Shown here in pieces: positions 16,285 to 24,650 of a stretch of DNA of 64,000 nucleotides (position 1 is the first letter of the stretch; each line of letters opens with the position of its first letter). The notes beneath the pieces were generated by a model, which was not told the origin of the DNA, did no database searches, and saw only the letters and a program-made list of their open reading frames with translations. The position numbers and the translations under genes were made by a program. Origin of the DNA: Rhodospirillales bacterium (GTDB taxonomy: Bacteria; Pseudomonadota; Alphaproteobacteria; CACIAM-22H2); contig JAEUKX010000031.1 in assembly GCA_016794025.1 (NCBI GenBank), positions 1-64,000 on the forward strand, in the 5' to 3' direction.

Positions 16285-17597
16285 TTGCGCTGTCCGCTCC
16301 TTGCCTCGGGGAAGCCCCGGCGGGGCCATACCACGGCCACGCGCGCACCGCCACCGGCCGCATTCGTGCATGTCACGGCACCGCCCGATCGGGCCAGCAG
16401 CGTCGTGGCAATGAAGATCCCGAGCCCCATATGGTCGCCTTCCTCGCGGCGGGTCGAAATATAGGGTTCCCCCAGCCGGTCGAGGATTTCCGGTGCAAAT
16501 CCGGGTCCGTCGTCGGTGACCTCGACGCCGACCGAGCCGGTGTCCGACCAGACCCGGACGACGACCTTCTCGCGCGCGAACTGGCAGGCGTTCTCGATGA
16601 GGGTACCGAGCGCCTGGACAAGCTCGGGCGCGCGCGTCGTCGGCGGGTCGTAGCCGTCCGCAAACCCGGTGACGATCTCGGGCGCGATGCCGCCGCGCGC
16701 ATAGCGCGCCGCAATCTCGCGAAGCAGCACGGAAAGCCGCGGCTGCGGGAACGGGTCGCCCTCCGGCCCGCCACCTTCCGGCTTGGCGGCCAGACGCGCG
16801 AGGATGTCCCGGCAGCGCATCGCCTCCTTCAGCAGCAGTTCGGCATCCTCGCGCACGGGACCGGCGGGCGCGTCCTTCGCCAGTTCCTTTGCGACCAGTG
16901 CGATGGTGGCAAGCGGCGTGCCCAGCTCGTGTGCGGCGGCGGCGGCAAGTCCGCCGACGGCTGCCATCCGGTTCTCGCGCGCCAGTGCCGCCTGTGCCGC
17001 CGACAGGGCATCCGACATCTGCCGCGCCTCGCCGGCAAGCCGGCCGACATAGGCGGCAACGAACACCACCGTCAGCGCCAGCGCCAGCCACAGGCCGAAG
17101 GCAAGGACCGGCGGCAGGCCCGCCGCGACGGCCGGCCCCGGCAGCGGATCGTGCCAGACGCCGAGCAGGCCCGCCGCGAGCACGGCAAGAATGGCCAGGA
17201 CCACCGTCGAACCGCGGGTGAGCGAGCTCGCCGCCACGGCGACCGGCGCCACGAGCAGCACGGCGAACGGATTGGTGAGCCCGCCCGTGAAATAGAGGAG
17301 CGTCGCCAGCTGGAGGATGTCGTAGCCGAGCACGGCGCCCGCCGCCCGATTGTCGAGCCGGCCGGCCGGCGGCCGGTCGAGCATCAGTACGGCATTGAGA
17401 ACCGCCGAAACCCCGACCGCCCCCAGCGTGGCCGCGAGCGCGAAGTCGTGGCCAAGCCCGAAATAGACAAAAAGGATTGCGGTCGCCTGCCCTGCCACCG
17501 CGAACCAGCGGACGGCCACCAGCGTGCGCAGGCGCACGCGTCCGACGAGCGGTGCGCGGGCAGTGGTTTCGGCGAAGGCTTGAACGAACGGCGACAT
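16281..17597 (-). CDS. regB: Redox sensor histidine kinase of the RegB/PrrB/ActS family
   Basis: The 438-residue kinase has six membrane helices (residues about 25-185). The quinone-sensing signature FTGGLTNPF is near 103-111. His223 is in AAHELGTPLA. A cysteine at 262 (MRCRDIL) is placed like redox-active Cys265 of Rhodobacter RegB. The ATPase domain shows ENACQFA, DDGPGF and GLGIFIA. It phosphorylates the adjacent response regulator and is coupled to it by a 4-nt overlap. An ABC-2 transporter starts divergently 77 nt away. Family assignment is firm; the cysteine role is by alignment from memory. Confidence 0.92.
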   Translation of the reverse strand: MSPFVQAFAETTARAPLVGRVRLRTLVAVRWFAVAGQATAILFVYFGLGHDFALAATLGAVGVSAVLNAVLMLDRPPAGRLDNRAAGAVLGYDILQLATLLYFTGGLTNPFAVLLVAPVAVAASSLTRGSTVVLAILAVLAAGLLGVWHDPLPGPAVAAGLPPVLAFGLWLALALTVVFVAAYVGRLAGEARQMSDALSAAQAALARENRMAAVGGLAAAAAHELGTPLATIALVAKELAKDAPAGPVREDAELLLKEAMRCRDILARLAAKPEGGGPEGDPFPQPRLSVLLREIAARYARGGIAPEIVTGFADGYDPPTTRAPELVQALGTLIENACQFAREKVVVRVWSDTGSVGVEVTDDGPGFAPEILDRLGEPYISTRREEGDHMGLGIFIATTLLARSGGAVTCTNAAGGGARVAVVWPRRGFPEARSGQRK

Positions 17598-17674
17598 GGC
17601 TCCCGTCGGGCGGTATCCGGCGAAGCGCTCCGCGCTGGCAACTGCGGCCGGAACGCGCCATATATCACCCCGTG

Positions 17675-18433
17675 ATGGAAGACGCGATACGGGTCGACGG
17701 CCTGACGAAGCGGTTCCGTGCCGAAGGCCCGCCCGCCGTCGACGCGATCTCCTTTGTCGTTCCGCGCGGGCGGATCGTGGGCCTGCTGGGCGGCAACGGC
17801 GCGGGGAAGACCACCACGATCTCGATGCTGCTGGGGATTCTCGTTCCGTCAGCGGGGGAAATCCGCATCCTCGGCCACGACATGCTCCGCCACCGGTTCC
17901 GCGCGCTGCCGTTCCTCAATTTCTCCTCGCCTTATGTCGACCTGCCGGGACGCCTGACGGTGCGCGAGAACCTCACGGTCTTCGGCGGTCTCTACGGCGT
18001 GGCCAACCTGCGCGCGCGCATCGACGAGCTGGCGGGCGAGCTCGACCTTACCGCCATCCTCGATCGCAAGACGGGCTCGCTCTCCTCGGGCCAGAAGACG
18101 CGCGCAGCCCTCGCCAAGGCGCTCGTCAATCGGCCCGAACTACTGCTCCTCGACGAGCCCACCGCCAGCCTCGATCCCGACACGGCCGACCGCGTGCGCG
18201 GCCATCTCGAGAGCTACGCGAAGAAGACCCACGCCTCGATCCTGCTCGCCTCGCACAACATGGGCGAGGTCGAGCGGCTGTGCGCCGACGTGCTGATGAT
18301 GAAGGGCGGGCGGATCGTCGACCGCGGCGCGCCGGACGAGCTCATCCGGCGCTACGGACGCGTGAACATGGAGGAGGTCTTCCTCGACATCGCGCGCGGC
18401 ACCGGCAGCGGCGACAGCGAGGCGGCGCAATGA
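17675..18433 (+). CDS. ABC-2 transporter ATP-binding subunit
   Basis: The 252-residue ATPase energises the permease encoded next. It has Walker A GGNGAGKTT (near residue 39), signature LSSGQKTR, Walker B LLLLDEPTASLD and the switch histidine in ASHNMGEVE. It resembles YadG/NodI-type export ATPases. The start ATG at 17675 has little Shine-Dalgarno sequence; an overlapping GTG lies 3 nt upstream. The stop overlaps the permease start (ATGA). It is divergent from regB, so a shared redox-linked promoter region is possible. Confidence 0.9.
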   Translation: MEDAIRVDGLTKRFRAEGPPAVDAISFVVPRGRIVGLLGGNGAGKTTTISMLLGILVPSAGEIRILGHDMLRHRFRALPFLNFSSPYVDLPGRLTVRENLTVFGGLYGVANLRARIDELAGELDLTAILDRKTGSLSSGQKTRAALAKALVNRPELLLLDEPTASLDPDTADRVRGHLESYAKKTHASILLASHNMGEVERLCADVLMMKGGRIVDRGAPDELIRRYGRVNMEEVFLDIARGTGSGDSEAAQ

Positions 18434-19227
18434 CCGGTTCGCTCGGGCGCATCGGCGCCATGCTGAAGCGCCACATGTTCCTCTTCCGCGGTTCGTGGAC
18501 GCGCGTCTTCGACCTCATGTACTGGCCGATGCTCCAGATGCTGCTCTGGGGCTTCATGACGGTCTATCTGAACCAGCATTCCAGCTGGTTCGCCAATGCG
18601 GCCGGCGTGCTGATCGGCTCGGTCCTGCTGTGGGACGTGCTCGTGCGCTCGCAGTTCGGTTTCACCTTCTCGCTGCTCGAGGAGATGTGGTCGCGCAACC
18701 TCGCCAACCTGTTCGTCTCGCCGCTGCGCCCGGTCGAGTTCGGCATCTCGCTGATGGTGATGGGCGTCGTCCGCTCGCTCATCGGGATCGTGCCGGCGGC
18801 CCTGCTCGCGATCCCGATGTTCCGGTATTCGGTGTTCGAGATGGGGCTGCCGCTGGTCGCCTACTGGCTGCTCCTGCTTGGATTCGGCTGGGCGGCCGGG
18901 CTCCTCATCGCGTCGCTTCTGTTCCGCTTCGGGCTCGCGGCCGAATCCTATGCCTGGGCGCTGGTCTTCGTGCTCCAGCCGGTGTCCGGCGTCTGGTACC
19001 CGGTCGACACGCTGCCGGTCTGGCTCCGGCCGCTGGCCTGGGTGCTGCCCTCGACGCACGTCTTCGAAGGCATGCGCGCGGTCGTCTATGACGGTCGGTT
19101 CCGCTGGGACCTGCTCGCCTCCGCGGCCGTGCTCGATGCCGTCTATATCGGCCTGGGTTTCGCGGCGTTCCTCTACGCGTTCTCGCGCGCGCGCGTGCGC
19201 GGCCAGCTTCTCCAGTCGAGCGAATAG
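18430..19227 (+). CDS. ABC-2 type permease
   Basis: The 265-residue membrane protein has six predicted helices in the ABC-2 arrangement, including the conserved C-terminal region QPVSGVWYPVDTLPVWLRPLAWVLPSTHVFEGMR. Together with the preceding ATPase it forms an exporter similar to YadGH or NodIJ. The substrate is unknown. It ends 1 nt before the convergent LysR gene. Confidence 0.9.
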   Translation: MTGSLGRIGAMLKRHMFLFRGSWTRVFDLMYWPMLQMLLWGFMTVYLNQHSSWFANAAGVLIGSVLLWDVLVRSQFGFTFSLLEEMWSRNLANLFVSPLRPVEFGISLMVMGVVRSLIGIVPAALLAIPMFRYSVFEMGLPLVAYWLLLLGFGWAAGLLIASLLFRFGLAAESYAWALVFVLQPVSGVWYPVDTLPVWLRPLAWVLPSTHVFEGMRAVVYDGRFRWDLLASAAVLDAVYIGLGFAAFLYAFSRARVRGQLLQSSE

Positions 19228-19228
19228 C

Positions 19229-20125
19229 TCAGCGCCCGGCCAGCGCCTTCGCGTGGCGGCGGAACAGGCGCGCAAGCGCGTCGGCCACACCGCGCACCAG
19301 CGCCACGCGGCGCATGTCGCGATGGACGATCAGGTACATGTCCTCGAGAAGCTCGGGGATCGGCTCGCCGATGCGCACGAGGCGCGCATCGCCATCGCCC
19401 AGATGACAGGGCAGCAGCGTGGCGCCGAGCCCGTCGACCGCCGCCTGATGGCGCAGGACCGTCTCCGAAACGCGAAGGACGGTGCGCACGCGCGGCGCGA
19501 TGTCGGCCGAGAATTTCGCCTGCGGCGAGGTTTCCGATCCCGTCTCCCGCGCGATGAAATCAAGCCCGTCGACGCCGTCGGAAGGCCGGCGGCGCCGCGC
19601 CGCGAGATAGCCGTGCGAGGCATAGAGTGCATTGGCGACGACCGCGACCTTGCGGCCGGCGAGATCGGGGGCATCGGGCAGGTCGAGCATGCGCAGGGCG
19701 ATATCCGCCTCGCGCCGGGCAAGGTTGACCGGCTTGCGCGTGGGCGTGAGTGTCAGCAGCACGTCGCCCGCCTCGCGTTTCAGCGCGGGCATGTGGCGCA
19801 CGAGGAACCATGCGATCGAGTTGACGGAACTGATGACGACGGGCCGGCGCGCGGGCGCACGCGCGATCTGGGCGCGGCGCTCGAGCGTGACGGCGCCGGC
19901 CTCCATCGCACGCGCGCCTTCGAGCGCCTCGCGGCCCAGACCCGTGAGACGCAGCGCATTCGGCAGCCGGTCGAACAGCGGTGCGCCCAGATGCCTCTCG
20001 AGCGCCTTCACATGTCGGCCGAGCGTCGCCTCGCTGAGCTTCGTGGCGCGCGCGGCCTTGGCGAAGCTGCCGGCGTCGGCGACGGCGAGAAAGGCGCGGA
20101 TATCGTCCCAGGGGGCGGCAGTCAT
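19229..20125 (-). CDS. LysR-family transcriptional regulator
   Basis: The 298-residue regulator has an N-terminal winged helix-turn-helix (residues 5-64; FAKAARATKLSEATLGRHVKAL) and a C-terminal LysR substrate-binding domain. The HTH deviates slightly from the usual S-x-x-S-R pattern, having LGRHVKALERHLGAPLFDR. No divergent target gene adjoins it: upstream is cobT in the same direction. Its target is therefore unclear. Confidence 0.9.
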   Translation of the reverse strand: MTAAPWDDIRAFLAVADAGSFAKAARATKLSEATLGRHVKALERHLGAPLFDRLPNALRLTGLGREALEGARAMEAGAVTLERRAQIARAPARRPVVISSVNSIAWFLVRHMPALKREAGDVLLTLTPTRKPVNLARREADIALRMLDLPDAPDLAGRKVAVVANALYASHGYLAARRRRPSDGVDGLDFIARETGSETSPQAKFSADIAPRVRTVLRVSETVLRHQAAVDGLGATLLPCHLGDGDARLVRIGEPIPELLEDMYLIVHRDMRRVALVRGVADALARLFRRHAKALAGR

Positions 20126-20318
20126 CCCCCGGATCGTCGCCCGATCCGCGCAAGAAGGGAAGCGAGGTTCGGCAAGCGAAGCGGCAGTGCCTCGCCTATA
20201 CGGGGCAACCGCTGGCCGCGGGCGGGAAGTCCGAGATCGATGAACGGAGCGAATTTCATGGCACGGCGAAGCTAGCCCGGCCGGGCCTCCGCGCGAGCGG
20301 GCCGAAGCGGCGATGGCA

Positions 20319-20336
20319 CCCCCGCAAGGTCGGGGG
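20319..20336 (-). terminator. Weak hairpin after cobT
   Basis: CCCCCG (20319-20324) and CGGGGG (20331-20336) form a 6-bp stem directly after the cobT stop, on the side leading to the LysR gene. There is no T-rich tract after it, so it may be a pause site or a Rho-type end. The rest of the 212-nt gap between the LysR gene and cobT shows nothing else I can support. Confidence 0.3.
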
Positions 20337-20337
20337 G

Positions 20338-21357
20338 CTAGGCTTTTCCCGCCACGCCCGCGTCGGCAAAGGTCGCCATGCCGTTGTGGCAGGCGAGCGC
20401 CGCGCGCACGACGGCGATGGCAAGTGCGGCCCCCGACGCCTCGCCCAGCCGCATGCCGAAATCGAACAAAGGCCTGCGGCCAAGCCGGTCGAGCAGGCGG
20501 CGGTGGCCCGGTTCGGCCGACATGTGTGCGACCTGGCAGTGATCGAGCCCGCGCGGATCAAGCGCGTGGACGATGGCGCCGGCAACCGTGCAGGCAAAGC
20601 CGTCAAGCAGGACCGGCACGCGGGCAAGCCGCGCGGCCAGGACGGCGCCGACGATCGCGGCCAGTTCATAGCCGCCCACGCGCGCCAGCACGTCGAGCGG
20701 CGCACGCTTCTCGGCGAAGTGCAGCCTTGCCGCAAGATCGACCGCGTCCTTCTTGCGGGCCATCGCCTCGCCGGCCACGCCCGTACCAGGCCCGACCCAG
20801 TCTTCCGCCGATCCGCCAAAAAGCCCCACGCACAGCGCCGAGGCCGATGTCGTATTCGCAATCCCCATCTCGCCAAGGCACAGAAGGTCGATTCCCGGCT
20901 CGACCGCCATCATTCCGTAGGCGATGGCGCGCGCGCATTCGCCCTCGTCCATCGCAGGGCCGGCGGCGAAATCCGCCGTGGGCTTTTCCAGTGCCATCTC
21001 GTAGACGCGCAATTCGGCGTCGAAGGCGGTGCAGAGCTGATTCACCGCGGCGCCGCCGGCGACGAAATTCTGCACCATCTGGGCCGTCACTTCGGCCGGG
21101 TAGGCGGAAACGCCGCGCGCCGCAATCCCGTGATTGGCCGCAAAGACGGCCACCCGAGGCCGGTTGATGCGGGCCGGATGGGCCGCCTGCCAGGTCGACA
21201 TCCAGCCGGCGATCTCCTCGAGCCGCCCGAGGGCACCACCGGGCTTCGTAAGCTGGGCCTCGCGCGCGGCGGCCTTTGTGGCCGAATCGAGGTCCGGCCC
21301 CGGCAGTTCGGGGACGAGGGCGAGGATCTCGGCGAAGGAAGCGACGGGTTCTGGCAT
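20338..21357 (-). CDS. cobT: Nicotinate-nucleotide--dimethylbenzimidazole phosphoribosyltransferase
   Basis: CobT (CobU in Pseudomonas naming) joins ribose phosphate to DMB to make alpha-ribazole phosphate for the lower ligand of B12. The 339-residue protein shows VFAANHGIAARGVSAYP, LGEMGIANTTSASAL, DGFACTVAG and, near the C-terminus, FGMRLGEASGAALA with the conserved catalytic glutamate. I chose ATG 21357 (MPEPVASFAE); the upstream frame is Arg-rich and not family-like. It is divergent from cobS with a 92-nt gap. Confidence 0.95.
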   Translation of the reverse strand: MPEPVASFAEILALVPELPGPDLDSATKAAAREAQLTKPGGALGRLEEIAGWMSTWQAAHPARINRPRVAVFAANHGIAARGVSAYPAEVTAQMVQNFVAGGAAVNQLCTAFDAELRVYEMALEKPTADFAAGPAMDEGECARAIAYGMMAVEPGIDLLCLGEMGIANTTSASALCVGLFGGSAEDWVGPGTGVAGEAMARKKDAVDLAARLHFAEKRAPLDVLARVGGYELAAIVGAVLAARLARVPVLLDGFACTVAGAIVHALDPRGLDHCQVAHMSAEPGHRRLLDRLGRRPLFDFGMRLGEASGAALAIAVVRAALACHNGMATFADAGVAGKA

Positions 21358-21449
21358 GGGGACGGCTTTCCGGGCTGGCGTTGGTCGCCGTGGCGTCCTA
21401 TCTTCCCGCGCCCTTCTCCGCAAGCCTGCGAATATTCTGACATCCCCGC

Positions 21450-22238
21450 ATGTCCGCCGAACCTGATCCCGAATTCGTCTCCGACCGGCCGGGATTCGGC
21501 AACGAGCTTCGTCTCGCCTTCGCGTTCCTGACGCGCGTTCCCGTCCGCCTGCCCGCCCACGTGGCAGACCTGAAGCTCGCCGCCGCCGTGCGCGCCTTCC
21601 CGATTGCGGGCCTGCCTGCCGCGCTCGCGGGCGCGCTCGCCTACGCGGTCACCTGGACGATCGGCATCCCGCCGACGCTGGCGGGTCTGCTCGCCGTCGC
21701 GGCGGCCGCCTGGACGACCGGGGCGCTGCACGAGGACGGTCTTGCGGATTTCGCGGATGCTGGCGGCGGGCACGGAACCCAACACCGGCTTGCAATCATG
21801 CGCGACAGCCGCATCGGGACGTTCGGCGTGCTTGCGCTGGTCGTTTCAGTCGGCCTGCGCGCCGGGGCGCTTTCCTACCTCGCGGATCCGGTCGACGTGC
21901 TGCTGGTGCTGACCGCTGCCGCCTGTGCCTCGCGCGCCTGCGTTGCCTACGCCATGCACGCGCTAGCACCGGCAAGGGCCGACGGGCTTTCGCATGCGGC
22001 CGGCCGGCCCGACCGCGCGCGCATGCTCGATGCGCTTGCCATTGGCACAGCCTTCCTGTTGCTTGCAGGGCCGGCCACGGCGATCCTCGGCGCGCTTGCC
22101 GCCGCAGCCGCGACGCTTGCCTGCATGCGGCGTGCGCGCCGTCTTTTGGGCGGACAGACCGGCGACGTGCTGGGTGCCGTCCAGCAGTCGGCCGAAATCG
22201 CGATCCTGCTCGCCGCACTCGTCGTGCAGTCGCTCTAG
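21450..22238 (+). CDS. cobS: Adenosylcobinamide-GDP ribazoletransferase (cobalamin synthase)
   Basis: This inner-membrane enzyme joins adenosylcobinamide-GDP with alpha-ribazole (phosphate) in the last stage of B12 assembly. The 262-residue protein is highly hydrophobic. It shows the family motifs FLTRVPV, TGALHEDGLADFAD with its metal-binding acidic residues, and DSRIGTFGVLAL. It precedes cobC by 15 nt, so the two are probably cotranscribed. Confidence 0.95.
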   Translation: MSAEPDPEFVSDRPGFGNELRLAFAFLTRVPVRLPAHVADLKLAAAVRAFPIAGLPAALAGALAYAVTWTIGIPPTLAGLLAVAAAAWTTGALHEDGLADFADAGGGHGTQHRLAIMRDSRIGTFGVLALVVSVGLRAGALSYLADPVDVLLVLTAAACASRACVAYAMHALAPARADGLSHAAGRPDRARMLDALAIGTAFLLLAGPATAILGALAAAAATLACMRRARRLLGGQTGDVLGAVQQSAEIAILLAALVVQSL

Positions 22239-22253
22239 ACCGGAAAGAGAAAA

Positions 22254-22892
22254 ATGAACGGACTGATCGAAACCCGCTTCTGGCTCGTGCGTCATGCTCC
22301 TGTCGTGGGACAGCAGGGACGCTGCTACGGCACCAAGGACGTCGAGTGCGATACGACCAACGCCGCCGCGTTCGCAGGACTTGCGCGCATCGTGCCGGAT
22401 GCCGGTGCGTGGCACGTGACGCCGCTCTCGCGCACGCGCCGCACCGCCGACGCGATCTGGACCGCCAAGGGCGGCAGCCGGCCCGCGTTCACCGTCGCCG
22501 ACGGCATGATCGAGCAGTGCTTCGGCGACTGGCAGGGCCGCACCTATGTCGAACTCGGCGCCTACGGCCACGGCGCGCCGGAGAAGGCGCACCGCCACTG
22601 GCTGACCATGGCGGAGGTGAAGCCGGAAGGCGGCGAGAGTTTCCGCGAGGTGTGCGTGCGCGTGGCCAAGGCGCTCGATGCGCTGGCCGCGGCCCATCCC
22701 GGCAAGGACGTGCCTGTGGTCTGCCACGGCGGCACGATCCGTGCCGCGGTTGCCCATGCGCTCGCGATCGAGCCGGAGAAGGCGCTTGCAATGACCGTCG
22801 ACACGCTGTCGGTCACGCGCATCGACCGGCTCGACGGCGCGGGCGTTGGCCATTCCTGGCGCGTGGGGTTCGTCAATCGCGCCCCGGCCTAG
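22254..22892 (+). CDS. cobC: Histidine phosphatase, probable alpha-ribazole phosphatase
   Basis: This 212-residue member of the histidine (phosphoglycerate mutase-like) phosphatase family has the catalytic motif LVRHAP (RHA in place of the common RHG), an early arginine in SRTRRTAD, and the second histidine in VVCHGGTIR. Placement directly after cobS suggests it dephosphorylates alpha-ribazole phosphate or adenosylcobalamin phosphate. Function in B12 is inferred from context, as related phosphatases have other substrates. Confidence 0.85.
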   Translation: MNGLIETRFWLVRHAPVVGQQGRCYGTKDVECDTTNAAAFAGLARIVPDAGAWHVTPLSRTRRTADAIWTAKGGSRPAFTVADGMIEQCFGDWQGRTYVELGAYGHGAPEKAHRHWLTMAEVKPEGGESFREVCVRVAKALDALAAAHPGKDVPVVCHGGTIRAAVAHALAIEPEKALAMTVDTLSVTRIDRLDGAGVGHSWRVGFVNRAPA

Positions 22893-22933
22893 ACCCGCCG
22901 GGCGGAAGTCCTGAAAAATCGGTTGTCTGCCCG

Positions 22934-23761
22934 CTACGGGCGCGGCAGGGAGAGGTACTTGTCGAGCACCGAGTCCACATGCTTGGTGCTCTTGAGGAAG
23001 CTCGACCGGTTTCCGGCCGGATCCTCGATGAAGAGATCGTTCTTTCCGCCAAAACGCTTCACGGCGTTGAAGGCGCCACGCATGGTTGGGCAACCGGCGC
23101 GTTCGGGCTCGGCGTCACGGCCGCCGCAGAAATAGATCCAATGCGTGTCGTCGAACGGGCCGAGGCCGAACTGCCCCTGCGCGACCTTGCGGTTGGCCGC
23201 CACGTCCTCGGCCATGGCACCCGAGTTCACGGCCGTCGCGGCAAAAAACCGACCGCCCGCGTGCCGGTCGTAGGCCTGGATGGCAAACGCCGTCTCCGCC
23301 CCCCGGCCGACGCCATAGAGCAGCGCCGAACCGGGCTTCATGCCCATCGTACGCAACGCCTGGGCAAGCTCGCGGTAGACGACTTCGGCCGTCGCATAGT
23401 TCGCCTGTCCGTCGCCCGTGCCGTACCACCATTGCGTGGCGATGATGCCGACCTGACGACGCACGAGCGTCGAATGCCAGGCCGCGATTTCCTCCTGCGC
23501 CCAGCCGCGCGCGTCGGGCAGTGCCACGATCCAGCCGCGCGGGTTCGCAACAGGCGCCCACGTCGCGACGAACAGGCGTCCGTCGCGCGTGACACGGTTC
23601 GTCACGCCAATCTGCTGGGCGAACTTGACCTTGTCGGGTATGGCCTCCTGCGCGCGCTGCAGGATCGTCGCCTGCGGCGGGCCCGGCGACTGCGCCGATG
23701 CGTCGACGGCGCACAAAATCAACGCCGTGGCCGCAATAACTCCAAGGATTCGCCTGTCCAT
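22934..23761 (-). CDS. Secreted alpha/beta-hydrolase-like protein lacking the nucleophile
   Basis: The 275-residue protein has a signal peptide (MDRRILGVIAATALILCAVDASA, cleavage near residue 23) and a fold pattern like alpha/beta hydrolases of the PHB depolymerase or secreted esterase type. At the nucleophile elbow it reads LLYGVGRGAET, so the usual G-x-S-x-G serine is Gly. It is therefore probably not a serine hydrolase. An upstream in-frame ATG at 23794 exists, but the signal peptide favours 23761. It lies between cobC and the B12 riboswitch, on the opposite strand to both. Confidence 0.65.
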   Translation of the reverse strand: MDRRILGVIAATALILCAVDASAQSPGPPQATILQRAQEAIPDKVKFAQQIGVTNRVTRDGRLFVATWAPVANPRGWIVALPDARGWAQEEIAAWHSTLVRRQVGIIATQWWYGTGDGQANYATAEVVYRELAQALRTMGMKPGSALLYGVGRGAETAFAIQAYDRHAGGRFFAATAVNSGAMAEDVAANRKVAQGQFGLGPFDDTHWIYFCGGRDAEPERAGCPTMRGAFNAVKRFGGKNDLFIEDPAGNRSSFLKSTKHVDSVLDKYLSLPRP

Positions 23762-23817
23762 GGCGTCCGCCTTCTGGCCGCTGGTTTCCACCAATATGGC
23801 GTGATACTAACGTCACC

Positions 23818-24008
23818 GCGTCCGGCCAGGGAAGTCCGGTGAATCGTCGGGAACACACGTTTTGTTCGTCCGACGCCAAACCGGCGCTGCCCCCGCAACT
23901 GTAAGGGCAAGGCCTGCCATCCACTCCGTGCCACTGGTCCGTGCGCAAGCACGCCGGGAAGGCCGGGTGGCAGGCCGTCGACCCCGAGCCAGGAAACCTT
24001 CCGGACGC
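23818..24008 (+). ncRNA. Cobalamin (B12) riboswitch
   Basis: The conserved elements appear in order. A perfect 8-bp P1 stem joins GCGTCCGG (23818-23825) to CCGGACGC (24001-24008). The elements AGGGAAGTCCGGTGAATC, GCTGCCCCCGCAACTGTAAGG, GCCACTGG and GGGAAGGCC lie inside, and the B12 box AGCCAGGAAACC is near the 3' end. Adenosylcobalamin binding normally turns off the genes that follow. Here it heads the cobU-cobW-cobN-cobO-cobQ run. Confidence 0.95.
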
Positions 24009-24056
24009 CGCGTGTCGGGCATGCTTCGGCATTTTCGGCGCGCGCAACCCATGACC

Positions 24057-24073
24057 GTCCTCGGCGGGAGGAC
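24057..24073 (+). promoter_or_regulatory. Riboswitch expression platform: hairpin hiding the cobU ribosome site
   Basis: GTCCTC (24057-24062) pairs with GAGGAC (24068-24073) around a GGCGG loop. The 3' arm and loop include the GGGAGGA that would serve as ribosome binding site for cobU. There is no T tract, so this reads as a translational off-switch. The pairing is seen directly; its link to ligand state is inference. Confidence 0.55.
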
Positions 24074-24083
24074 CAGGTGCGCG

Positions 24084-24650
24084 ATGGCCAGACCGAAGTC
24101 CGCGCGTAGTGCGGGCAAGCGACCGACGGTGATGCTCGTGCTGGGCGGCGCGCGCTCGGGCAAGAGCGCATACGCCGAGGCGGCCGCACTTAAGCTCCGG
24201 CGCCGCAAGGTGCTGCCTGTCTATATTGCGACCGCCGAAGCGCGCGACGGCGAAATGCGCGCACGCATCGACGCCCACCGCGCACGGCGCGGCAACGAAT
24301 GGACGACGATCGAGGTCCCGCTCGATTTGCCGGCCGCCATTGACGCTCACGCACGGCCCGGCGCGCCGGTCCTCGTCGATTGCCTGACGCTCTGGCTTTC
24401 CAACCTGCTTGCCGCCGGACGCGACGTGGCATCCGAAGTTGCAGCCCTATGCACGGCGCTCGCGCGCGCAAAGGGGCCGGTCGTCCTCGTCTCGAACGAG
24501 GTTGGCCTTGGCATCGTTCCGGACAACGCGCTTGCCCGCGCGTTCCGCGACGCGGCGGGCCGCCTGCACCAGGCCGTCGGGACCGCAAGCAGCCGAGTGG
24601 CGTTTGTCGCCGCGGGCCTGCCGATTTTCCTGAAAGGACCGAAGACATGA
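24084..24650 (+). CDS. cobU: Adenosylcobinamide kinase / adenosylcobinamide-phosphate guanylyltransferase
   Basis: The 188-residue bifunctional enzyme (CobP in Pseudomonas) phosphorylates adenosylcobinamide and then forms adenosylcobinamide-GDP. It has P-loop GGARSGKS, the conserved YIATAEARDGEMRARIDAHRARR region with the GMP-accepting histidine, VDCLTLWLSNLL and VSNEVGLGIVP. Start ATG 24084 is supported by GGGAGGA and AGGTG upstream. Earlier in-frame Mets lie within the riboswitch region. It is the first gene under the B12 riboswitch and overlaps cobW by ATGA. Confidence 0.94.
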   Translation: MARPKSARSAGKRPTVMLVLGGARSGKSAYAEAAALKLRRRKVLPVYIATAEARDGEMRARIDAHRARRGNEWTTIEVPLDLPAAIDAHARPGAPVLVDCLTLWLSNLLAAGRDVASEVAALCTALARAKGPVVLVSNEVGLGIVPDNALARAFRDAAGRLHQAVGTASSRVAFVAAGLPIFLKGPKT

